A stretch of 6,115 nucleotides of DNA from Verrucomicrobiales bacterium (GTDB taxonomy: Bacteria > Verrucomicrobiota > Verrucomicrobiia > Verrucomicrobiales > DEV007): NCBI GenBank assembly GCA_002696885.1, contig NZSO01000030.1:15478-21592 (forward strand), in the 5' to 3' direction. The notes under the pieces were generated by a model. It had not been told where the DNA came from. It did not search any database and saw only the letters and a list, made by a program, of their open reading frames with translations. A program made the position numbers and the translations under genes. Positions 1-5,840 of the stretch are shown here, piece by piece. The number at the start of each line of letters is the position of its first letter. Within the stretch, counting starts at the first letter, position 1.

Positions 1-957
1 GGTCACGGTAGACCAGGATTTCCAAGCCTTGGCTCTTGGGTTACTTATGGATTAGGCTCTCAATCCAGAACCCTTCCACCATACGTCGTCATGAAGGATG
101 GTCTATCGACAGCTGGTGACGTTGTATTTCAACAAGGAATGCTACCTGGACGCCATCGTGCTTCAGTTGCCAAGGCTGAACATAATAGCCCTCCTTTCCC
201 TTACCTCAAATCTGAAAGTAATTTCTCGAACAATGACCAGAGACATCACCTCGACAAACTTCAGTTACTGAACAAAATTCACGAAAAAAAATATGGAGGA
301 CAGCCTGCACTAATTGACCGAATGCAGTCTTTGGAAATGGCATACAAACTTCAAGAGTCAGCTCCTGATGTCTTTGACCTTAATAATGAGCCTAAAAGTA
401 TTCGTAAACTTTATGGTGATAATTTATTTTCTCGGCATTGCCTCACAGCAAGAAGACTCATTGAATCTGGAGTTAGGTTCGTTGAAATATTAGATGGAGC
501 AGAGGGTAGGAAGTGGGACGCTCATGGCAATAGAGGTGGACTTATCGACAATCATCGCAGTAACGCTGCAAGAACTGATCAAGGAATCACAGCATTGATT
601 GTCGATCTTAAATCTAGAGGACTTTTAGACGAAACCCTTATCGTATGGGCAACAGAATTTGGGAGAACTCCTTTTGAGGAGGAGCGCAAAAAAAAATCTG
701 AGCTTGGTAGAGGTCATCACCACAAAGGCTTTACATTATGGATGGCCGGAGGAGGAGTAAAAGGTGGAACTAGTTTTGGAGAAACCGATGAACTAGGAAT
801 GCATGCAGTAAAAAACCCTGTATCATTCCACGATTTTCACGCAACAATACTATACCTACTTGGCCTAGATCATGAACAATTAACATTTAGACATAATAGT
901 CGTGACGTCAGACTTACCGATGTTTTTGGAAACATTATACATGACATCATTACGTGA
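1..957 (+). CDS. DUF1501 family protein, C-terminal part (5' end off the window)
   Basis: The frame is open from base 1 and gives 318 residues to the TGA at 955-957. The first visible residues, GRPGFPSLGSWVTYGLGS, already belong to the conserved DUF1501 core, so the ATG at 91 is internal and the true start is off the left edge. Other DUF1501 hallmarks, numbered within the fragment, are WDAHG at 172-176, EFGRTP at 219-224, HHHKGFTLWMAGGGVKGG from 239, and HDFHATILYLLGLDHEQLT from 277, followed by the usual ending RDVRLTDVFGNIIHDI. DUF1501 is related to the alkaline phosphatase/sulfatase superfamily, and the His/Asp clusters fit metal binding. The precise reaction is unknown. Family members are often exported by the Tat route and encoded next to DUF1549/DUF1553 cytochrome-type proteins; both points lie outside this window. 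Two oddities: the block before GFTLWMAGGG reads GRGHHHKG where GRDHHP-like is more usual (from memory), and there is a run of nine A at the KKK codons near 688. Family assignment is firm; function is not. Confidence 0.93.
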   Translation, partial: GHGRPGFPSLGSWVTYGLGSQSRTLPPYVVMKDGLSTAGDVVFQQGMLPGRHRASVAKAEHNSPPFPYLKSESNFSNNDQRHHLDKLQLLNKIHEKKYGGQPALIDRMQSLEMAYKLQESAPDVFDLNNEPKSIRKLYGDNLFSRHCLTARRLIESGVRFVEILDGAEGRKWDAHGNRGGLIDNHRSNAARTDQGITALIVDLKSRGLLDETLIVWATEFGRTPFEEERKKKSELGRGHHHKGFTLWMAGGGVKGGTSFGETDELGMHAVKNPVSFHDFHATILYLLGLDHEQLTFRHNSRDVRLTDVFGNIIHDIIT

Positions 958-975
958 TCACTTTCATTATTTTTA

Positions 976-1001
976 CTACTTAAGTTTAATTACTTGAGTA
1001 G
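976..1001 (+). terminator. Hairpin in the convergent gap, possible transcript end
   Basis: The arms CTACTTAAG (976-984) and CTTGAGTAG (993-1001) pair over 9 bp around an 8-nt AT-only loop. The single imperfect pair is a U-G wobble in plus-strand RNA and an A-C mismatch in minus-strand RNA, so the stem is better in the plus transcript. It lies about 19 nt after the DUF1501 stop and overlaps the DUF2141 stop codon. Neither strand has a U-tract after the stem, so it is not a canonical intrinsic terminator. It could instead block 3' exonucleases or limit read-through between the converging genes. Confidence 0.3.
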
Positions 1002-1410
1002 CTGAAGGACTCGTCACTTCAAATTTTGATTTTTTCCACTTTGGGAACCCCGAATAATTGTTTGATATACCAGCACTCTCTTTTGGAATTCCTAGAATAT
1101 TGTAATCCAACTTTCCATTTCCATTTTTGTCATAAAAAGCACTGATAGCATATGACCCATACGGGATTTTTGAAAAAACAGCCTTTGTTTTCTCCCCAGA
1201 AATCTTTACCCTTTTCATATAAGGGGCTTCATTCCCTTTCTTCGGAAAAGTCTCTAGTTTGTTATGTAGTGCAACATACACATAACCGTTTTTTGAACCC
1301 TCAATTTCAATATTGACGGTAACAGTAGCTTTGACTTCATCAACGCTTGATATCACTTTAGATTGATTTAACCCAATCAGAGATAACAAAAAAATAATAT
1401 AAAATTTCAT
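976..1410 (-). CDS. DUF2141 domain-containing secreted protein
   Basis: A 144-residue protein if started at the ATG at 1410. A second ATG at 1431 would add MLISFNL. I prefer 1410 because it gives an ordinary signal peptide (MKFYIIFLLSLIGL: one Lys, then a hydrophobic stretch); neither start has a ribosome binding site, so 1431 stays possible. The mature part has the DUF2141 pattern: a beta strand TVNIEIEG near 31-38, GYVYVALHN at 42-50, an IPYGSYAISAFYDKNGNGKLD block at 82-102, LGIPKE at 106-111 and SNNYSGFPKW shortly after. DKNGNGKLD (94-102) resembles an EF-hand or dockerin-type calcium loop and is conserved in the family. The fold is probably a small beta-sandwich in the periplasm or outside the cell; the function is unknown. 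It is the last gene of the minus-strand cluster, 3 or 24 nt after the dehydrogenase stop, so it is probably translationally coupled. Family call is strong; role is not known. Confidence 0.88.
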   Translation of the reverse strand: MKFYIIFLLSLIGLNQSKVISSVDEVKATVTVNIEIEGSKNGYVYVALHNKLETFPKKGNEAPYMKRVKISGEKTKAVFSKIPYGSYAISAFYDKNGNGKLDYNILGIPKESAGISNNYSGFPKWKKSKFEVTSPSATQVIKLK

Positions 1411-1434
1411 TAGATTAAATGATATAAGCATTTT

Positions 1435-2160
1435 TTATGGCTCTTGCCCTGTTGGACAAATCACCATCTCTCTAACACAAACCTCCTGCGGCATCTTATA
1501 TGAGAAAAGAATCGATTGGGCGATTGATTCTGGCTTGAGCGCTCCACCAATTTGTTCAGCATAATCCATCCAACCTTTTCTCGCCTCTTCCTCACATCCA
1601 TGGTCAAGCAACTCCGTATAAACCATTCCTGGAGCAATGGTAATTAGTCTAACATTATGACCTGCGACCTCTTCTCTTATGTTTTCAGTTATTGCATGAA
1701 CAGCAAACTTTGTTCCGCAGTAAACAGTGTGATCAGGAAAAGTTTTAATTCCAGCAATGGACCCCATATTAATTATGGTTCCACCTTTTCTATCAACCAT
1801 ATCCTTGAGCACTAAATGTATGCCGTTTAGAACACCTCTAATATTAACATCAAGCATTTTTTGCCAATCATCAGGAGTTTGCGATTGCGGTTTTCCGTTG
1901 ATCATTATCCCAGCATTATTAATAAGACAATCGACCTCGCCGTGTAAGTCTTGAGCTTCAGCAATTGCATTTCTCATAGAATCAACATCTAAGACATCAA
2001 CTGCTTTAATGATGGCATTAGGTAAATTCAAAGACTGCATCCTATCTAGTCTTCGCGCCAGCAACAAAAGAGGATAGCCGGCATCGGAAAACGCTTTTGC
2101 AGTTGCAGCTCCGATTCCTGAACTCGCCCCTGTTATAACAACTAATTTTTTATCACTCAT
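1435..2160 (-). CDS. Short-chain dehydrogenase/reductase (classical SDR), probably NADP(H)-dependent
   Basis: A 241-residue cytosolic oxidoreductase of normal classical-SDR length with a Rossmann fold. Visible motifs: the cofactor glycine motif TGASSGIG at 10-17; Arg36-Arg37 at the end of the second strand, which favours NADP(H) over NAD(H); DV at 55-56; NNAG at 81-84; and the full catalytic tetrad Asn106, Ser134, Tyr147 and Lys151 (YCGTK), followed by the PGMV loop. The overall layout, with DDWQKMLDVN and a C-terminal EMVICPTGQ, resembles the YdfG/clavaldehyde-dehydrogenase-like group, which acts on 3-hydroxy acids and small aldehydes or alcohols; the substrate here is unknown. The chosen start is the ATG at 2160. 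The frame extends to a TTG at 2178, but MSDKKLVVITG is the normal SDR N-terminus. No Shine-Dalgarno is visible. The gene lies 34 nt after the sulfatase stop and just before DUF2141. As the only cytosolic enzyme in the cluster it may handle a sugar product of the secreted enzymes (inference). Confidence 0.93.
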   Translation of the reverse strand: MSDKKLVVITGASSGIGAATAKAFSDAGYPLLLLARRLDRMQSLNLPNAIIKAVDVLDVDSMRNAIAEAQDLHGEVDCLINNAGIMINGKPQSQTPDDWQKMLDVNIRGVLNGIHLVLKDMVDRKGGTIINMGSIAGIKTFPDHTVYCGTKFAVHAITENIREEVAGHNVRLITIAPGMVYTELLDHGCEEEARKGWMDYAEQIGGALKPESIAQSILFSYKMPQEVCVREMVICPTGQEP

Positions 2161-2194
2161 TACTTGAAATTTTAGCAACTTTTACTTTAAAAAC

Positions 2195-3592
2195 CTAGTC
2201 TTGTTTTCTTTGATTAATTTTCATCATTTCGGCACCTACCTCTTCGCGCCATGCATTGAGTTCCACGAGAAGCTCATCACGAACATTAGTTCGAATATTT
2301 GCAAGGTCATATTTTTCAGAAATATCATCAGTTAAATTAAAAAGCTCCACCTTAGCTGGGTCAAAAGATTGTATTAATTTCCAATCACCTTTCCTGATAA
2401 CGCTTGAAGGAAAACTTGAAGGATGTCCATTATAGTGAGGAAAGTGCCAAAAGATTGAATGTCTATCAATCTGCTCATCCCCAATCATTAAAGGCAGCAT
2501 ATTAACACCATCACAAATCTGCCCTGACTTTAATTGAGAGCCCGCAACAGAAATACACGTTGGATATAGATCAGGACTAATCACAGGGGTATTGATCACT
2601 TTTCCCGCTTTTATCTTATTTGGCCATCTTACTAATAAAGGTACTCGAATACCACCCTCGTAATAAGCTCCCTTATTTGCTCGCAAAGGGGAATTGTCAG
2701 TGGCTTTTGCAAAGCCTCCGTTATCAGAAGTGAATAATATCATTGTATCATTATCAATCGACTCCTCTTTTAACAGATCAGTGATTCTACCAAGGCTTTG
2801 GTCAACACTTTCTACCATTCCTGCATATACAGGATTACCTTGCCGTTTTGACTTTGGAATTTTTTTATACTTTTCGATCAGTTTTTCTTTAGATTGCAAA
2901 GGGCTATGAACGGCATAATGAGACAGATGAAGAAAAAAGGGACCTTCCTTGTTTTGCTTTACAAACTGGATAGCTTCGTCAGTTAACCTATCAGTTAAGT
3001 ATTCACCCTTTTTACCATCCTTGAGTGTATTCCATCTTGCACGTTTTCCCGTAGTGGGGATCTTCCAATCACCTGCATATGGATAGAAATGATTACCCGG
3101 CGCTCCATGTGAATTTCCTCCAACATTTACATCAAAACCATGATGTTCAGGCAACGAGAAAGGAGGGCCTCCGAGATGCCATTTGCCAATGTGTGCAGTC
3201 CTGTAACCTATATCTCGCAAAGCTTCTGGAAGGGTAATTTCCTCTGGTGGAAGGCTACGTAAAAACCGCCCCTCAGATAGCTTCGAATTAGGATCCCATC
3301 GACCGGCTGGCAACCAATTCGTAAGGAGTAATCTGGCAGGATACTTTCCAGTCATTATTGAAGCTCTGGTGGGTGAACAAACTGCACATGCCGCATACGC
3401 GTTTGTAAAACGAACCCCTTCTGCCGCTAATTTATCTATATTTGGTGTTCTATAATAATCACTTCCATTACATCCGATATCCATCCATCCGAGATCATCG
3501 ACTAGAAATATAATAATATTTGGGTTCTTAGACTCCGCATAAATATTTCCAAAGAATAAAAATAAAAAATGTGAAATTAATACCTTAATCAT
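2195..3592 (-). CDS. Secreted S1-family (formylglycine-dependent) sulfatase
   Basis: A 465-residue arylsulfatase-type enzyme that hydrolyses a sulfate ester, most likely on a carbohydrate. The N-terminus is a Sec signal peptide (hydrophobic core ISHFLFLFFG, likely cleavage after IYA at residue 19). Catalytic signs: metal ligands Asp32-Asp33 (LVDDLG); the maturation signature CSPTR at 72-76, whose Cys72 would be converted to formylglycine by an anaerobic or aerobic maturase not in this window; GKWHLGG at 136-142 with Lys137 and His139; His229 in HSP; SDNGG at 289-293 with Asp290/Asn291 as metal ligands; and Lys307 in NKGAYYEGGIRVP. The C-terminal subdomain (RKGDWKLIQ, ELFNLTDD.SEKYDLA) is complete, so no truncation is seen. 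The Cys-type signature marks the formylglycine route. It starts 18 nt after the lyase-like gene stop and has no visible ribosome binding site. Pairing with a lyase suggests a sulfated polysaccharide substrate; sulfate position and sugar cannot be read from sequence. Confidence 0.95.
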   Translation of the reverse strand: MIKVLISHFLFLFFGNIYAESKNPNIIIFLVDDLGWMDIGCNGSDYYRTPNIDKLAAEGVRFTNAYAACAVCSPTRASIMTGKYPARLLLTNWLPAGRWDPNSKLSEGRFLRSLPPEEITLPEALRDIGYRTAHIGKWHLGGPPFSLPEHHGFDVNVGGNSHGAPGNHFYPYAGDWKIPTTGKRARWNTLKDGKKGEYLTDRLTDEAIQFVKQNKEGPFFLHLSHYAVHSPLQSKEKLIEKYKKIPKSKRQGNPVYAGMVESVDQSLGRITDLLKEESIDNDTMILFTSDNGGFAKATDNSPLRANKGAYYEGGIRVPLLVRWPNKIKAGKVINTPVISPDLYPTCISVAGSQLKSGQICDGVNMLPLMIGDEQIDRHSIFWHFPHYNGHPSSFPSSVIRKGDWKLIQSFDPAKVELFNLTDDISEKYDLANIRTNVRDELLVELNAWREEVGAEMMKINQRKQD

Positions 3593-3610
3593 TTTGAAAC
3601 AGTTTGTTTT

Positions 3611-5704
3611 TTAGCGCACAACAGACCAAGATTCATCAATCAATATTTCAATACCAGCATGACCAAGATCAATTTTAGCATTTCCCATTGAATCAAGATG
3701 GGTTTTTGTTTGTTTTAAAATGGATGAACTATCAACTGGCAAATCGTAAGGAATGAAAAGATTTAAGAAGTATTCATCTTGTAATGAGGAAACGGGACGA
3801 TAGGAATACAGTGTAACGTTAGGGCTCGTATCCTGAGAATTCTTTTGTTTGATCAATCCATACTTTGCTTTGGAGTGTGGATGAGAAATAAGAAGAGCCC
3901 TAGATTTCTTTTTTTTCCACCAAGCGTTATCAAGAGGAGGAAAGTCAAACCAGTTCTTGCTCTGCCCCCCTTCTTTAACTGCCTCATCAAAACCTACATG
4001 CCAAACAGGGCCAGCCAAATAATCTTCTCGTAGAATTTCACCTCCTCGATATCTATCCAAAACAATAAAAAAACCCTCTCTTGTCAATACGACTCGCCGC
4101 TCCCATCGACTTCCCTCTCCATAATAATTATCGAAAGCAAAACGTCCGTAAGAGTCCCCAAACTTATTATTTTCTGCTATAACAAAAGCATCATCATGCT
4201 TGATACTTCCTCTCCTCATGAAATCCCTATCATCTCCTTTCCTGTCCGGATGCAACGGAAATTGGTGGCGATTGTGCATAACTAACAAAAGGTCAAGACT
4301 CTCTTCCCCAGTTCCACCCCCTCTTAAATCTTTGCCAGAATAAACATTGTTATATTTTCCTGATGTATGTAAATATTTGGAACCAGACACCGAATATTCA
4401 TAAAGGTGACCTGAAACATTATCCAAATGCTCATCCTTTTCTGGATACAGAAAAAAAGCTGCAAATGCTGAGCCTGCTTTTCTATCTCTATTTAGATAAA
4501 GGCGTTCGGGAATTTTATTCTTAAGCGAACTTAGCAGCCCTATCTTTGCTCCTCCCTCAGGGATCTTAGGTTTAATATCTCTTTCAATAAACCATGCAAA
4601 CCGTCGTTCGTATGCCGAATCATACTCCTTGGAAACCTTTCCATTCAAAGGTCGCCCACCTAGTGAAACCTGCTCGGCGGCCCACAGGTAATATGGATTT
4701 TTATAGTGCTTGGCTAATCGATACCAGAAATGACCATCCCTTGCTGAAGTTTCAACATCATAATACCCATAATTCCATGGATCTTTATACACCAACTCGA
4801 GGTCATCTCTGACCACAGATCCACAATTAGGATTTCCACGAACTCCACCACCATGGATAAACCCTAAGCATCTATTACCCACCGCATTAATCAACTCCTT
4901 CTCAGTGTCAATACGACCAGTGATTTCGGCAATATCAATCAATCCATGTAAGAAAATTGGTCCATATGGATAATAATTCCATTCGGTCCAATCTCCGAAT
5001 TCTGAAAGATTTTTCCATATCCTATCAATCCATGCTCTTGCCTCATCGGCTTGCGGAGCATCAGGGAAAAGATCTAAAGCTAGTGCAATACCTCCTGCAT
5101 TTCCAAAAGAGTGATTGTTTGCCGATTGAGCCTTCTTTTTAAAATCAATAAACCTTGGTTCAAGACTCTGTTTTACAATTTCCTCAAATCTAACTTCTTC
5201 CTCAGCACTAAGCATTTTCTGTGAAGACAATTCTTCATAAATTCTCATTCTTGCAGCGCCTCCCCAACCACCATGATAACCACCTCCATGAACATCTCTG
5301 AATACTTTCCTTCCATTAACGTTCAGGGTAGATTCTTTTCTATCACCAGTTAATGAAGTATAAAATATGTAAAGCAAATCACCCTCACCTTTTTCCTCCA
5401 ACTTTTTGTGGCGGTCCAATAAGAGCCCTCTAAAAACTGCGCGAAGCACTCTCAAAGCTGAACTATCTTTTCTGCCTCCATCAACATATCTACATCTTAG
5501 CCTATCCCATACCCACCAACCCCTCGAAAAAGAATGCCTCTCAATTGAGGCCAACGAATCTCTAAGCGCAGCCTCCATCTCATCAATATTTTTAACATCG
5601 GAGTAAGATTCTCTGGGATGCCCCGATAAAATATTTTCCTCAGAAAACAAACAATCATTGTTGAAAAATACTCCAATCAGAATAGCCAAGCGCAAACATT
5701 TCAT
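3611..5704 (-). CDS. Secreted polysaccharide lyase-like protein (alpha/alpha toroid plus heparinase II/III-type beta-sandwich)
   Basis: A 697-residue protein with a likely signal peptide (LRLAILIGVFF, cleavage near residue 21). Residues about 40-395 are alpha-helical with aromatic and Gly-rich turns, as in the (alpha/alpha) toroid of heparinase II/III, alginate and GAG lyases. Within it NNHSFGN at 196-202 resembles the Asn-His catalytic motif of such lyases, and NYYPYG at 243-248 supplies candidate catalytic tyrosines (Tyr244, 245, 247). Residues about 400-697 resemble the beta-sandwich half: EHLDNVSGHLYEYSVSG..YLHTSGKY from 425 with candidate His426, and RWERRVVLTREGFFIVLDRYRG at 533-554, typical of heparinase II/III-like C-terminal domains. 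A Gly/His-rich segment HGGGYHGGWGG at 139-149 is unusual. If active it would cleave an acidic polysaccharide by beta-elimination outside the cell. It is the first gene of the cluster; the ATG at 5704 lacks a Shine-Dalgarno. I cannot place it in a named PL family; a related non-lyase toroid protein is the main alternative. Fold call is moderate, activity is inferred. Confidence 0.7.
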   Translation of the reverse strand: MKCLRLAILIGVFFNNDCLFSEENILSGHPRESYSDVKNIDEMEAALRDSLASIERHSFSRGWWVWDRLRCRYVDGGRKDSSALRVLRAVFRGLLLDRHKKLEEKGEGDLLYIFYTSLTGDRKESTLNVNGRKVFRDVHGGGYHGGWGGAARMRIYEELSSQKMLSAEEEVRFEEIVKQSLEPRFIDFKKKAQSANNHSFGNAGGIALALDLFPDAPQADEARAWIDRIWKNLSEFGDWTEWNYYPYGPIFLHGLIDIAEITGRIDTEKELINAVGNRCLGFIHGGGVRGNPNCGSVVRDDLELVYKDPWNYGYYDVETSARDGHFWYRLAKHYKNPYYLWAAEQVSLGGRPLNGKVSKEYDSAYERRFAWFIERDIKPKIPEGGAKIGLLSSLKNKIPERLYLNRDRKAGSAFAAFFLYPEKDEHLDNVSGHLYEYSVSGSKYLHTSGKYNNVYSGKDLRGGGTGEESLDLLLVMHNRHQFPLHPDRKGDDRDFMRRGSIKHDDAFVIAENNKFGDSYGRFAFDNYYGEGSRWERRVVLTREGFFIVLDRYRGGEILREDYLAGPVWHVGFDEAVKEGGQSKNWFDFPPLDNAWWKKKKSRALLISHPHSKAKYGLIKQKNSQDTSPNVTLYSYRPVSSLQDEYFLNLFIPYDLPVDSSSILKQTKTHLDSMGNAKIDLGHAGIEILIDESWSVVR

Positions 5705-5762
5705 AAATCGAATGGTTAGTATTTTACAATTTTATGACTCACCAGAGTTTTCTTGATTCACA

Positions 5763-5779
5763 TGATTTACATTAAATCA
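5763..5779. promoter_or_regulatory. Perfect 7-3-7 palindrome upstream of the lyase gene, candidate operator
   Basis: TGATTTA-CAT-TAAATCA is a perfect inverted repeat with a 3-nt centre, lying 59-75 nt upstream of the lyase start in the 128-nt gap 5705-5832. A wider imperfect symmetry, TTGATT (5753-5758) against AATCAA (5775-5780), overlaps it. The size and position suit a dimeric transcription factor site controlling the minus-strand cluster, but no regulator is encoded in the window and AT-rich DNA produces such repeats by chance. I could not fix a convincing -35/-10 pair in this gap; it contains TAAAAT-like hexamers only. Confidence 0.3.
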
Positions 5780-5822
5780 ATGTCCTAAACCTAAAAAGTA
5801 ACAATAACGGATAAAGCAAAGC

Positions 5823-5840
5823 GGCAATTTTTTTATTGCC
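5823..5840 (-). terminator. Hairpin over the stop codon of the repeat-protein gene, weak terminator candidate
   Basis: GGCAAT (5823-5828) and ATTGCC (5835-5840) form a perfect 6-bp stem around a 6-nt homopolymer loop. In the minus transcript the stem contains the end of the reading frame and is followed by a moderately U-rich stretch (GCUUUGCUUUAUCC), not a clean U-tract. It could end transcription of the upstream repeat-protein gene before the lyase cluster, but the stem is short. Confidence 0.25.

Noticed and set aside
91..957. ATG at 91 as the start of the DUF1501 gene
   Set aside because: The same frame is open back to base 1 and bases 1-90 encode conserved DUF1501 residues (PSLGSWVTYGLGS), so this ATG is internal.
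2161..2178. TTG at 2178 as the SDR start
   Set aside because: It adds only six residues (LLKFQV-type) before a standard MSDKKLVVITG SDR N-terminus, and the ATG at 2160 is the better start.
1757..5606. Several plus-strand open frames of about 60-72 codons opposite the minus-strand genes
   Set aside because: Each lies entirely inside a well-supported gene on the other strand, shows no recognisable domain and has no start context; they are antisense shadows.
5705..5832. Sigma-70 type or Bacteroidota-type (-33 TTTG / -7 TANNTTTG) promoter before the lyase gene
   Set aside because: Only partial matches such as TTGCCG-15-TATTGT, TAAAAT and TACTTTTT are present, and these are expected by chance in such AT-rich sequence. 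No pair is good enough to call.
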